DNA of 64,000 bases, from positions 186,001 through 250,000 of the forward strand of contig JAGFMI010000006.1 of assembly GCA_021030905.1 (NCBI GenBank), given 5' to 3'. A program made the translations under genes and the position numbers. Of the stretch, positions 23,694 through 36,600 are shown one piece after another (the first letter of the stretch is position 1; each line of letters opens with the position of its first letter). This stretch comes from Pyrenula massariospora. Its lineage: Eukaryota > Ascomycota > Eurotiomycetes > Pyrenulales > Pyrenulaceae. The notes beneath the pieces were generated by a model. That model saw nothing but the letters and a program-made list of their open reading frames with translations, searched no databases and was not told where the DNA came from.

Positions 23694-24799
23694 TTAACAG
23701 CGATAAAAGTGTTCCTTTTCCAACATCCCCAAAGCCTGCAAGCACCAACCGAGTTCCCTGTACCTTGCCAGCGCCGCATAATAAACGATGTTATTGATAT
23801 TCCTCAACCTCCTCAAGGGATTGACGAAGTGTATCGTCGACTGGAAATCCAACGCGGCGTGGTCGTGCAGGAAGGACGGGATATTTCGGAGTCTCCACGG
23901 CGGTGCGGCGAGGAGCTCATGAAATAGGATGAAAGTTGACGTGGTCCTTGTGAAGAATGTGAGGACTTCGTCGAACCTGTCTTCGTATTCGTCGTTCGAG
24001 TCCGGGGCGTCGAGTTCGTGGTGTATTGCGAACTCGTCCAAGGTGATCGGCTTGCCAAGAGGACTTTTGGTCATGCGGTCGCAGATCGTGGTAGTGGACC
24101 ATATCATCGAGCGAGGGTATCCAGGCCAAGAAGCCCAGATGGGGGCTGGGTCGTACGTCTGGGCGTAAGGGCCAGTGCCTCGACAGCCCATTGTGCCACC
24201 CATGTTGGCTTTGTTGATGGGGTCCCAGTATTCTTGGTACAGCTCCTGTCCGGGGTAATGTAAAGGCTCTCGCTCGGCGTTAGGCGTATAGCCTGGCGGT
24301 TGCTGATGAGGTGGTGGATCGTCGCGAAGCCGCCAACGTGCGGTTCCGTCAATCCTGTCGTCATCGCAGTAGTAGCGGAAATTTCCTATGGGCTGGTTCG
24401 CGGTGTCGTCTGGTACGTAATTTGGCGGTGTTACGTCTTTCAATTCTGCAATGGCCGTGAAAATTTCTTCAATTTTGTCGGAGACTGCTTGTCCGACAGG
24501 CCACCATGGCCAGGTGTTGAACATGGTGTGAAAAACGAAATTGTCGTAGTCGTCTGATGGTCTCTGAAGCATTGCCAATGCACTCTTCGCCATTTGCCGA
24601 GCCGTGGTTATGCCCATTGGAAATACGGTTTTGTCGTCTCCGTGGAAACCTAGTGTGCATGTTAGCACTGGATCGTTGAGTCATGCGGTAGTACCGAACA
24701 TGATCGGTGAATCCAGTAAGTAAGTGGATCTAGGCTTTGAGCAGATAGACTCAAAACGAACACTGAAAAAAGCGTCGACCTTTTCATAGTCTTTCCCAT
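23694..24799 (-). CDS. Secreted M35-like metalloprotease-family protein, active site not conserved
   Basis: There are two exons, 24700-24799 and 23694-24649, joined over a 50-bp intron (donor GTTCGG, branch GCTAAC, acceptor TAG), giving 351 aa. The N-terminus MGKTMKRSTLFSVFVLSLSA is a signal peptide, followed by LDPLTYWIHRSC. The middle block FRYYCDDDRIDG and later ARWRLRDDPPP recall fungal extracellular proteins distantly related to deuterolysin or lysine-specific metalloendopeptidases. At the expected zinc site the sequence is FHELLAAPPW, so HExxH is not complete. It may be a non-catalytic relative or belong to another family. A paralogue lies at 31.1-32.5 kb on the other strand and shares the YYCDND block, the PLTYW start and the GW-x-L C-terminus. 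Confidence 0.6.
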
Positions 24800-25552
24800 A
24801 GTACCTTCGGACACTTGAGAATTCAAAAGTTAGCGAGATTCCACGCTGGGTAGTCTTGCATGCTGATATTTATCTCGGCCACCTACTTCGTGCTGGCTAT
24901 AGACTATGGAAACAAAGGTAAACTCGGACATGGTCGAGACATAGTGCGTGACACTATACTCGGTGGCATTGTTTGTTGCCTGCGAGATTGATGTTCCTGA
25001 CCGCGTTCTCGAACCTAAAGGTAATCAATGCCACTCTCTATCGTACCAAGTATGGCATAATGCAGCTCTTAAGCCAAGTCAAGGTTCATATGTTGTAGCG
25101 TCCTGCGACGATCGCTACCATTAAGCTCATCGTTCAATCGTACGGCATACGCTAGAGTCAAGCTCTTGACGGGACGGCTGGGAACGTGGAGAAGATTTTC
25201 ACCAGAGACGCGTCTTGTAACATACCCTGCCAAGTGGCTTAGCTACCATTGCAGGAGGCGTAGTCATAACCGGAATGACGGAAAGGTAGAGCCTTTGGCA
25301 AACACTCACGGACAACTTGCGTTTCTAGAGCTCTGAAAGCCAGCCCTAGCCCTACTACCTATTTGGGAATGACCAGCTATTGTCTCGTAACTTCCGTTAA
25401 GCTGTCGTTGTTAATAAAAGAAGAGAATCACTTTGTCTTTTGAGGTGATCTTTGATCAGCCTAAAGTTAAGACAGCGAAAGCCATTGTTGGGATACATTT
25501 TGGACTAGGTGACGCAGTGCAAATTTGCATCTAATCCTAGGAGCTTTGAGAC
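24800..25552. other. Intergenic, no gene seen
   Basis: Divergent promoter region between the metalloprotease-like gene and the GFA gene. Nothing specific was recognised. Confidence 0.4.
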
Positions 25553-26134
25553 ATGGCCATTCCTACACACTCAGCTCAATCACTGCAAACCGAGCCAGAC
25601 GCCACTGTTTATTACCGCGGCTCATGCGTTTGTGGGCGCATCACCTACACGTGCCACAGCTTCCCCAGCGACGTCACTTTCTGCCACTGTATCACGTGCC
25701 GCAAATTGAGCGGTAATGCTGGCCAGATCTTTGTCCATGCTTCCGCGTCTCAGGTAATCTTCTCCGACGCAACCACCGGACAACGCCACGTCGGTCTGCC
25801 TTCTGACGACTCTGGAGGCATAACGTATCGCCGTTTTGCCAAATCGGGCGTTGGCGAGAGAGTGTTCTGTGCGGATTGTTTCACGCCAATGACCATGGGC
25901 TATCGATTCCAAACAGAAGGTATCGGTATATGCATTGGAACTGTAATAGACGGAAGCTGGAAAGACGAGAGTGTCAAGGAGGCTATGCGGGTGCAAGTTC
26001 ATATCTTCACGAGCCAGAAGGCTTGGTGGATTGAGCCTGAAAAGGATGGAGTGCCTTGCCGGCCAAGGTTTTCACCGGCGTTTGAAGAAAAGCTGGAGAA
26101 GTGGGAGGCGGAGCATGCAGCGAAGGATGCATGA
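25553..26134 (+). CDS. GFA/CENP-V domain protein
   Basis: This is a single-exon gene of 193 aa. Zinc-binding Cys motifs are in the family order: GSCVCGRITYTC (about 23-34), FCHCITCRKLSG (about 43-54) and FCADC (about 103-107). This is the Mss4-like fold of glutathione-dependent formaldehyde-activating enzymes and CENP-V relatives. Many fungal members have unproven substrates, so formaldehyde handling is only a family label. The C-terminus (WWIEPEKDGVPCRPRFS) matches the usual end of such proteins. The first Met gives a full-length domain. Confidence 0.88.
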   Translation: MAIPTHSAQSLQTEPDATVYYRGSCVCGRITYTCHSFPSDVTFCHCITCRKLSGNAGQIFVHASASQVIFSDATTGQRHVGLPSDDSGGITYRRFAKSGVGERVFCADCFTPMTMGYRFQTEGIGICIGTVIDGSWKDESVKEAMRVQVHIFTSQKAWWIEPEKDGVPCRPRFSPAFEEKLEKWEAEHAAKDA

Positions 26135-26776
26135 CGCTTTGGGAGTTTGCCACGCCGAAGAGCTTTGTCTATTTCTTGTTCAAGGATTTAAATCAACAGA
26201 AAATCGGAGCCTAGATCATCATATCTGGTAGTCTATGATGGCCGAGAGTCATACCTTTAACTTACCTTTTCATAATTAGAATATCGAATGGTACACCTCA
26301 ACAATCTCTAGTCTCCTTAAGGTGCAAAAGCTCTCCATTTTATCACACTCCATTTGACGCGCCTAGACTGTACCCACGAGGCTCGCTAGACTATTAAATG
26401 TGGCATTGTTCTCTCCTGCTGTACGGCTTCGTGTTACCATCTCTGATGCAGATGATTCGCTACCCAAAGGTCCCGCAACGGATAGAATGCACGTTTCTCT
26501 CATCGCTCTGATTGCTCCGATAAAGAGAGACCGTCCCATCAAAACGACAAACAGGAGGAAGAGCTCTCGAGGAGCGAGGTAGAGGGTGAGCAAAAGCAGC
26601 GTTGAGAAGATGAGCGGCGGGTGAGCAGAAGGTGGAGCGGCCGGGAGCTGCCTCGCCTACGGTTTTGTATCAGTGCGAGCCGCCAAGCCTTCCTATCCGC
26701 CTGCTGCAAATCTAATTTTACGTCCCGCGGTCCTTCAGACCTGCCGTGCCTTCATTATTTCCATTTGGTTGTTAAC
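26135..26776. other. Intergenic between GFA gene and LAA2
   Basis: This spacer contains the GFA 3' end and the LAA2 promoter. Nothing specific was recognised. Confidence 0.4.
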
Positions 26777-28590
26777 ATGGCAACTCGACCACGCTCTACG
26801 TCAACTGCAAGCTTAGAGGTGCCTCGAAGAAGCACGGATATTGAAGACCCTGGAGCTCATGAGCTTGGTACGTGGCCTTGATTAAGGTTCTGGCCTCTGT
26901 TGATTATGACAACTTTAGATTCCTCCGACGAGCACTTCTCCGATGCACCTGAAGGCCAGCAGCCCATATCTCCGCCTCCATCAACCCAGTCGCCAATTCC
27001 CCGCACTCGCGTGGAAAAGGTTGATGACGTTCCCAGCCATGGCCAGATCCCTGGATCACCTGCATATGACTTGATGAGGCAGGATGCTGTCCCAGACGAG
27101 ATTGAGGTAGTCCAAGAAGGCCGATCCAGTAAAAGAAGTTCTCTGTATGATGAGAGCCGCACACCTGGTGGCACACTCGTTCCTCGTACCGTCGTGGAAA
27201 AAGTCGACCCGGCCTCCCCAAGCCACGGAGAAGTACCTGGCACCGAAGCTTATGAGAAGAGGATGGCGGATGCGGCCCCGGACATCGTCTTGAGAGCCCC
27301 TGATCCAGGCAAAATGCCGCCCGCACTTAACAATCCTGCAACAACATCAGAGAAAGATATGCCGATTCCGGAGACTGTGATATCAAGAGTCGATTCCGAG
27401 CCCGCTCATGGTGAACAGCCTGGGACTAAGGCCTACGAGATGCGTGCGAGAGATGCAACACCTGATGCAGTAGAACAAGTTGGTGAAGCTGCCGGTAAGA
27501 TTTCAAGAACACCCTAGCCACTTCGAGAGGGCGATTGACTGGGCCAGGCTTGCCAACATCTTCAAATCACAGATCTCACATTCGCACGCACTCCCAGCGG
27601 AAATCGTCATTGATGACATCTCGAAAGTCCACTCTGGATACCGAAGAGGAAGCTGCAGGAGGCGATGACTTTGATGATTTCGAGGAAGGGGAGGAGCTTG
27701 GATCCGAGGAGGATTTTGGAGACTTCGGTGATGATTTTGAGCAACCTGCTGAAGCTGGTCATGAAGTATCAACTCAACCTTCAGTAGAACCTACTCCCCT
27801 ACTTGTGAGTGACTTCTGCTTCTATAGCGAAATTATGAACAGTAATGAGAGTGCTAATGGAATAAAGCCTCTTCTCGATTTCTCCTCTATTTCATCTTTT
27901 CAAGGATTAACTGCCGCGATGGAAGATCATCTTGACGCCATGTTTCCTCAGACTAAGGATTTATCAATATATCCCAACCCAGAACCTTTACCTTCGGATT
28001 CATTAATCTTTCCAACCGAACGCTCACGCTCCCTATGGACACAATTAATCACACCTCCACCATTACAACCGCCCAATTGGACAAAGTCCCGAATAAGACG
28101 ACTTTTTCTCGTTAGCCTAGGGGTGCCCGTAGATCTCGATGAAATACTACCACCTTCGAAACAGAAGAAGCTTGTACTTCCCGACATAAATCTTGAGCCA
28201 GCACCGAGAAAGTCAGAGTCCGATAAGACCTTAGGCTCCGTTGCGCGCTTAAAGCAAAAGGCTGCAAATGACTCTAACGCATCTGTTGACTCGACACAAT
28301 CTGCATCCCAGCCGTCTCGTCGCCGAGGTGGCAGGAAGGGACCAGCTCCACCCCCAGAACTTGATCTTGCTGATGTTCGGAGACTCTGTGCGACAACGAA
28401 TGAAAAGCTTGATGGGTATGAAGACGAGGAGCTGAAGGCTCATATCGCCCGTCTAGAAGATTCTAGTGCCAAGACCAGTGAAGTGCTAGAATACTGGCTG
28501 AAAAGACTTGATGTTACAAGATCAGAGAAAGAAGCCTTTGAGGGTGTGATTGAAAATCTCGTCAAGCATGCTCGACGGGTGAGGAAATGA
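26777..28590 (+). CDS. LAA2: Laa2-like clathrin/AP-1 accessory protein (DUF5102)
   Basis: There are four exons: 26777-26867, 26919-27494, 27548-27804 and 27868-28590, giving 548 aa. The third intron (63 bp, GTGAGT donor) has no in-frame stop and could be retained. The N-terminal half has three copies of a motif VEKVDxxPSHGxxPGxxAY spaced about 60-80 residues apart. Then comes an acidic Phe motif (FGDFGDDFEQ), the kind that binds gamma-adaptin ears. The C-terminal region is the conserved DUF5102 part, from PLLDFSSISSF through WTKSRIRRLFLVSLGVPVDLDE to a final helix. In yeast, Laa2 with Laa1 recruits AP-1 to endosomes and Golgi. That role is inferred from family membership. Confidence 0.82.
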
Positions 28591-31088
28591 TAGAGCATTC
28601 TTTTTAGATGTGGCCCGCTCAGAAATTTGGATATATGAAAGACTTTAAAGACATGGAAATGCCTTCATTGGCTTGTCAGCGTCGTCAAATCTCACGTCCA
28701 ACATAAGCGAAGCTTTCGCTACGCTACGCCGCGCTACATTTAAAATGTAGCCATCCCGGCCAACGGAGATCTGCTTGTGCGATTTGCGGGGTGAAAGAAT
28801 GCGTCGGGATTTATCATCATCGGAATCAGATAGCTGGTGTCGTCCAGCCGCACTTTCGTGGTCGAGATTGATGGATCTCTTTAGTATGAATGAAGCTTGT
28901 TCTGCAAGGGTACGGTGAACTACTCCCTGCTACGAATGATGCGAAAACCAGAAATTTCTGGAAAAACGACACGAGAAGAGGGAATGAGCAAGTTTCCTTG
29001 ACAAAAAGATTATCTGGATACCTATATTTAGCTTGCTTGCGAGACCGGTACAAATAGTGTTCTCGTTTGTTGTCCAAGAGCACAAACACCAATTGGAAAC
29101 AATATGATTTCGCTAAGAAGACGATCTGATACGAAGAGCTAGCTCAGAGCGCACCTAATCATAGACACTTTTACTAGCACTCTTCAGCTTCCACACACTC
29201 ATCGCAAGCCTCAAATACTATCTCAACATATCCCACCAGCGAAACAATTCTCAATCCACCCTCGCGCTCCGTCCCAATTTATCAACCTTCATCTTCCACA
29301 GGGGCGACCTGATCTATTGCGTCCCTCATTCTTCAGAGGCCAACTCCGCCATCATCGACATCCTCCACAACTGCACCTTCCTCACCATCCACGGTTCCCT
29401 CCTCGCTATTACTCCACCCACTCCACACCCATCCCTGCGGCAGCATTCCAGAATGCCTCCTCCTGCTAAACCCCACTTCTGCCAGCCTACCCCGCACCCA
29501 TCCTCGCAACGCGCGATCGGGTTGGAAAGTCGCATCGGCGTGTCGGGGAGTAGATCCCAGAGAGGTTGGGTGGGAATCCGTACAAAAGAGAGATTGTGAG
29601 GACGAGGTTTAGGCGCGGTCAGGGGGGAGACGGTGGATCATGAGGAGAGTGGCCATGGGTCAGCGGCTTCGATGTGTTCTGACGAGGGGCGGGGTAGGAG
29701 GAAATGGTATGCTTGGTGAGGGCATTGGAGCCGTGGGGAGGGGAGGGGTGGGGTGTAGGTAGATGGTTATCGAAGGGAGGTTTGGGTAGGGGCTAGGAGC
29801 TAGGTATGGTCATCGTACTTCATTGGCCGCGGAGGCTTGAGGTATGTGTGGCTGGATGGGTTGTTGATACTTCTGTCTGTATGGAAGGGTGGATGGTGCC
29901 GACATCTGGGAGCAGTTTGGGCGAGTGGGATGGACAAGACTTGTTCGAGTGCGATTCTCAGCACTGCCATCCCTATGAACGCAGTTGTATACGATCCTCC
30001 GTCTCGCTCGTACAGATTCTCAAGTTATCACTTGAGGGAATACATTGGATAGAGCGGAGGGGCAATAGCGTCATTTTCTTTTGACGAGCAGTCACTTGTT
30101 AAATCATCTGCAAAACTTGAACACCAATAACGAGATTGGAAAGCAAAGTGAGCCGTAGACAGAGGCGTTTATGGTAATCTATACTCTCACAGGAAAGGTG
30201 TCCACAGCCTGCCATGCCTGTGTCTGGGTGTAGGGCCTAGGATGGACTGCTCTCCTTACAGCCTACCTTCGTTTAGAAGTGTTTGTCCTACAATTCTCAC
30301 AGATTATCTTTTTCGCCAGCCCTTTCATGGATAATGGCAATTTAGCAATGACATCTTCAGGCTCTCCGCCCTAACCAGTCACGTATTGAGACGTTAGTCT
30401 TTTTCGGCGCCTTATTATATGATAAAAAGTATTACAAGAAATTGAGATGGATTATTATGATCTTAAATAGCTCTTGACCATGAAAGGAGCGGCTACTGCG
30501 TAAGTACTAAGTGAAAAGAATTACGTGGAGCACACGGAGCTATTCCCCTCCAAGGCGATCCGATGGAGCCAGGTACGCAAGAACTTTGATAATCTGATTC
30601 ATTCGAGTTTCTTGTTAATTAGCCAAAGAATCTTTCATCTGAGGCACGGGGTCTTGTACTTGTGACAAGGTATTTTGGTGGTGGCTTTAAAAGGGTCTCC
30701 CGGCGGAGCCACCCTGTGGATTCTCGTTGTGGGACTGACAGCCTCAGATAATCACACATGCTGCTACAATTGATTCATCAGAATTAAACACCTACAGAAT
30801 CGTGGGAGATTACTGATGGGAGGCATGATCATGAGTGGACATAGCCTCACTGTTTCGCGGGCGTTGACCGCGTGGCACACGCCTCAATGCCTCCAGCTGC
30901 GGTGCTGTGTCCATCATTCTCTTTCGATGGTGGTTTGATCTCCGGTCAATTCTAAAATGGAAAGCGTAGGTATAGAGCATCCCCAGCCAGCCTAAGTAGG
31001 GTTATTCATCCGTTAAAGTGATCGCTGTATTACCTTTGTCGTCAGACAGTAGGTAAAGCTTCACTTTGTCTTCCCAACCCATCAAGCT
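28591..31088. other. Gene-poor stretch with one exon-like fragment
   Basis: This is 2.5 kb without a confident gene. At about 29,195-29,400 on the plus strand one frame reads like coding sequence (STFIFHRGDLIYCVPHSS, then IIDILHNCTFLTIHG) but runs into low-complexity Pro-rich sequence, and no clear start or further exon was found. It may be a gene fragment. The rest shows nothing recognisable. Confidence 0.35.
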
Positions 31089-32525
31089 ATGAATATTATT
31101 TTATTCTATCTGCTCATGCTCACGCTGCTAGTCATTGAGAAATTCCCCCAAGTATCAACGTCTGATTTTGATGAGATCGTTGAAAGTGCTCCAACAGCAC
31201 CATTGACTTACTGGGTTGATACATCATGCCGTCGTAATGGGCATTTTTTAGAGGCTTTTGACGAATATCGCTTGATGGCAAACAGAGCGAGCGACAAATT
31301 ACGAGCTGGCAACAGACTGCAGCGCAGTTATTTTTCTCGCCTTATTGTACCAATGGATCAGCCTGGGTATGAAATCACTCTCAATAAGACTATTGGTAAC
31401 TAATACCCTACATGTTGAGCTATAAGTCCACGTTTCTCTAATTAATTTCCATTCCCAGCGTCCCTATCCAAGATAGGTACAATGACTGAAGAGCCAAACC
31501 GGAAACGAGCGAATTACCGATACTATTGCGATAATGACCCTCGAGATCCCAATCTAATTGATAGGTCTAGGTGGCAGCTTCAGAGTGATCCTCCGTTTCA
31601 TTTTTGGCCGATCAATTATACACCCCAGCGCCAGCGCCCATTGCCTCAAGGACGTAGGGATCGAGGGAGACCTTCTCAGGAATGGAGAGATGTTGATAAT
31701 ATGATGTGAGAGATGAATGTACCAATTACTTTCTGACGCGCCTAACATCTCACGCCTCCATTCTAGGTGGGCAGGTGTCAACATAGGCTGTCAAGCTCCC
31801 TTGACCCAAGCTGCAACGTATACTGAAATCTATGGGGCTGAAATCGATGCGGCGTCTCAGATCTATCAAAGGGCCACGCTGACGGTCTGTCATATCCTGT
31901 TAAACTTCCCATCGTTGGTTGTTCTGATTGGTATCTTCTCGGCCGTAGGTGTGCGATTTTCAATTCGGGTGGCAACTTCCTAGCCTAAGACTTCTGAACG
32001 ATGCAAACGAACCGATCACATTAGCTGACGTCGACTGGTTCCGATTGTTGACATCCTATGTTCTTTTGCAGCAGGTACGCTGCTCCCGGTCATTTCACCG
32101 TCCCTGTACTGACATCTGGAACCCAGACGTTCCATCTGCCGCCATTTTTGAGTAAGCTTAGGGCCAAACCCCAATTATGTTATGATCTTTAGCCTTCTAT
32201 TACTTCTCGTCTCTTGTCGTTTACACTCTCAAGATGCTGTTCCATCTTTGGCAGATGCTAGCCGATGCTGACCGTAGGTCGTACAGTGCGTGACGTGGTG
32301 GTCAACGATTCGAACGCCGGTCCTCAAGATATAGGCAGACCAGCCCTGACTTGGCTAGACACAACGAACTTGCAAGGGGGGAAAGATCAGAATCCTTCAA
32401 ACTACGCCTTCTTGGGCATCCTTGCTATTCTTGCAGATCGCGGATGGAGACTACATGGGTATGAAGTATTGGCAAGGAATGGGATCTTGACTAGAATTCC
32501 AAGCGTCTTACCCTGGCGCTCTTAG
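31089..32525 (+). CDS. Second secreted M35-like family protein, diverged
   Basis: This is a multi-exon paralogue of the 23.7-kb gene. Supported exons are 31089-31395, 31459-31705, 31767-31898 and from 31984; the last exon ends at 32525, and the splice between about 32,050 and 32,270 is uncertain. The signal peptide is MNIILFYLLMLTLLVIEKFP, followed by PLTYWVDTSCRRNG. YRYYCDNDPRDPN and SRWQLQSDPP match the paralogue. Near the end are PSNYAFLGILAILADRGW and LHGYEVLARNG. At the place of the zinc motif the readable frame has LFHLWQM, so the HE pair is lost. It is probably non-catalytic, or a decaying copy. Confidence 0.5.
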
Positions 32526-33630
32526 AGAGCCTAGAATCAAGAAAAGAGGGAGGGGATGAGGAATGATCGAGGCGGCGATGCCTTGTTTGTAATCCGAGGG
32601 TATGACTATGTGAGGAGTTTGAAGGGCTTACGTTCAGCAATCCTGTCCTGTGCTTAAATCCGTGTAGCATAGTAAGGACGTCTACCTAGAAGCCATGTTT
32701 ATTCATGGACCCTAACAGGTAGCTCCTATATATTCAATCTGAGCCTATGTACGCAATAATGGGAGCGAAGAGAGCTGTGTCTACACTCTCGTTGTGAAGA
32801 GCATGGATGTATGGTGATTATCCTCGCTGTTGCGGGTACGATATAGCAGTAAGGCTCTGAGACTGTGGCGCAAGGGGTGCTGTTAGTATAAGTCTATATT
32901 CATTTCATGAACCCTGAAACCTTCCCATTCCCTCTCTTCGACCCCATTACCACCTGAATTCGCCTAGGATAGATATAGAAATAATCTCCAATACTCATGG
33001 ATAAGTAAAGATCCCATGAAACTCTCCAAGACTTGGCTGCTCGATCGACCCCATAATCTCATCCCTGTATTTCTATCCCATTTTAGCTGCCATATCAGGC
33101 CCCATATGTCTCATGCTTGGACAACTCTGCGTCTCCCAAAACGAACCCCCCCCCAATAGCGGCAACCTATCTCCGCAGTGTCAATGGACCAAGTGGCTAG
33201 CACGACCTGCGCTAGTGACGACTAGTATTCAACGAAGAGATCAGATCGTTGTCTTTTCTGAGCAGCCGCGCTGGGAATGTGTTGCTGCGGTGATAGATTG
33301 GGTAAGAGCGAGGTGAACAGGATTGGGGAACGAGGCTTGGAGATTGAGAAGGGAGCTGGATTGTTTGACTTGCGACTTAAGCCGGTATATAGATCAACGG
33401 ATCAAAAATTCGGGAAGAGAAGTGCGACTTTGGCCATTTGGCAGTTGGACAGAGAAATACTTGCGATCCAGGGATCAGTCGATTGTAGAGCCCACGCTTG
33501 ACCGAATATTCATCGTTCGCTTGAGCACTCGGTCTCTGTCAATCATGCATCCGACTAGAACAAGTACTGTTTGGTCCTAGTCGTGGAGTCCAAGGCTTCT
33601 AAATCTAGATTATTTCAAGACAACGGGCTC
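32526..33630. other. Intergenic, no gene seen
   Basis: Spacer between two convergent genes. No element was recognised. Confidence 0.4.
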
Positions 33631-36600
33631 TTAGAACAGTTCGAATTCAAAATCATCCACCCCCTCGTCAGAAAGGGATGGATCATTGCTCTCCAAACGG
33701 CGTTGGATGCATGCGGCAATCGCAAAATAGCCGCGACTTCGTGCAATGGAGACTGCCTTCTTCAAGACCTTTATATTTGTCTCGAGATCAAGTAACAATG
33801 CAACCATATCCAATTTGCCATTCTTGGCCGCTGCGGTCAAGGGGAAATACGTGGAGAGATGTTGTCTGCACCTGACAGGGACGGCCACTGTTGCACTAGC
33901 GGCCAACAGTAAAACGGCATTGTCAATATCCCCGCGGCGGGCAGCCAGAGCAAGTGGCCCACCTCCAAGCCACATTGGGTCTCCGTGGGGAGAATAGTTT
34001 GGGTCTGCCCCGTGATCAAGCAGTAGCCTGATCAACTCAAAGTTTCCTTCAGAACACGCACTCATGAGTGCACTAATTCTGCCGGAGTCATTTGGGGGGT
34101 TGACCTCCACTCCGTGGGCCAGGAGGAACTTAACCAAATCGAGGCTAGGATTGCAGTCGCGTTGATGCCGGCATAGATATTCGAGGGCACTGCGATGGGG
34201 ACCCGATCTGTCTGGCATACTTGCATTAATTTGCGCCCCGGAAGCAAGCAGCATTTTAAGTACGTTCTGCTTCTCATTTCCCAGACGAGAGTTAGTCAAT
34301 GCAGCTTCAAAAATAAGACAGCATTCCGACATGTGAGTCCTTTCACCCATCCAGGTCTTTGCATTGACATTGGCTCCATGATCAATGAGCAATTTGATGA
34401 GTCGAGTGTCCGGGTCTCGGGAACATAATGCTATTTGAAGAGGAAACTCGCCATTGTAGCTGCCAGTGCCGTTTGGGTCTGCGCCATGCTCTAGCAAATA
34501 ACGAGCAATTCCAAAATGATCGGGCCAGCCTTTGCTAGAATAAAATAAGTCTGTGACATGAGGTCCACAAGCCCACTGTAATGCCGTGTAAGCGCTTCTG
34601 CAACTTTTGTCGTTAAGCATAGCTCCTCGGACAACCAATTCCTTGACGAGATTCAAGTCTTGTCTTCTTGCAGCCGCTATGATTGGCGTATTAGTTTTTT
34701 TGTCGAGCCCTGTTCCGTTTACGTCGATTCCCATCTCCAAAGCGCGGTGGAGGAAGTCTGACTCTGCACCTAAGGAAATGAAATACGTCAGGGGATGCAT
34801 ATGGGTGGCGAATTTTCTATGATCTGCTAATGGCTCGTTCGGAGAGAAAATAGGGAGTCCATGTCGGGTAAGGAACCGCAACAGCTGAAGTGAACCCTCT
34901 TGCTGGGAACGCAAACGACGCATCATCAGGTTGCAGATTGACTCTTTGCCAACGTCCAGCCCGTTACTGATCAGCCATTCTAGACGATCTGGATCGAACT
35001 TGGCAGGGATTTTCCGATGCAGAGACAGATCTACGAACCTGCCAGTGGTATCACTATCACTTTTTTGTCGAAGGAGGAATTCCAGCATCTCAACGCTTGC
35101 GGCTTGGGAATGTTGAATGAAATCTAACTCATTCTTTACTTTCATACCTGTCGCTGCAAGAATAAGCACCGGGCATTGGACCCCTTCAACAGTCACTGAT
35201 CCGTTGACGTCGACGCCGTTGCGCTGTAGTAAGTTGACTACGGCAAAATGATTTCTTCGAGCCGCCTCGACCATCAACACGACACCTAGTTCTCCGTTCA
35301 TCCCTAGTCCACTTTCTTGAAGGTGTTGGAGGGCTTGTGCGTCTCCGGTATTGAAGCTAGCCTCAACAAGGCCTGCTTGTACGGAATGCTCTTTTTGAAG
35401 CATAAGAGAAATGGTGTCATGTGGAAGAGAAGTGATTGACATGTTTTCAAAGATGTTGATAGTCACTTGTCTCAGAAAATCAAAGTCTTTGGTACGGCGT
35501 GAGTACTCCTTGCCATCATTGTGAAAGGTGAGTTCGACATGGAGGAAGCTTAGATCAAAGCCTTCATGAATCATTGAAGAGAGCGCCGTTGGCCTTCCAA
35601 AGGCGCGATACAGAGAGACCTCTTGCATGTAAAGTCGTCGGATGCCACGTGGGAATGACGCAACTTTCAGATAGTCGTGCAATTCATGGCGGCCTTCGTC
35701 AGCATGGGACACGATCCCAGAGACAGTAAGCAACGATTTAGGTGTTTCGTCATATCTGTTTAGCAGGCCAAATATGTCACTGTCGCCTGATAGGTACGCT
35801 TCATCAAGCAGTGTCTCACTTGACTCTATGAAATTTGGGCCGTTAAGGTTCGGCTTGAGTTGTACTTGAGGCCCTTCATTCACTCGAAATGGCACATTAA
35901 CGTCTGCTCCCTTCTCAAGAAGTAGCTCCATGACGGCAAGGCGACGGTCCCTGCCGAAATTGTCTTTTCTTAGAGCACAGAGCAGACATGCAGCTGCATT
36001 ATATCCTTTGTAGTAAAGGTCGACCTGGGCACCACCCTGAAGCAAGACTGATACTGATTCAATATTGCCTCTGACTGCGGCTTCAATAAGGGGTAATGAC
36101 TCCCCTGACTCCCCGTTGTATATCATAACGCGGTCTGGCACATACCATTTTGCGGATTTTTGATGAGTAGAAGCTAACAACGTGGGTATCACTGTGTCTG
36201 ATGGGAACCTTACATGCCGATTCGGAGCGATCCCGTGCTTGATAAGCACATGGCATGTTTCAGAGCAATTGACCCATGCCGAAGCAATAAGGAGGCGAGT
36301 TCCGTAAAATTTTAACCAATCTGGATCATTCATTACGGCCAATGCAAGAGACTTGACGAAGTTTACTTCTTCGAAGTAAATCGCCCAGTCTATCAATTTG
36401 CTCCAAGATTCTCGCACAGTTGGGCATTCAAGCTGTAGAAAAGTTTCCATAAGGCGAGATGGTATTTTGTGCACAAACCAATCCATTAGCTGGATCATCT
36501 CACTCATTTCTTCTGAATGGTTTGAGAGGTGATACATCGCGATGCTGAGAATGCGAAAAGGATCCATATAGGTCGATAGCTGAGCGTCGCGCCCCGTCTC

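Noticed and set aside
23533-23748. A minus-strand frame with a Walker-A-like GFGDVGKGT stretch
   Set aside because: It overlaps the 3' end of the metalloprotease-like gene in a shifted frame on the same strand, is only 71 codons long and lacks any other NTPase motif. The resemblance is chance.
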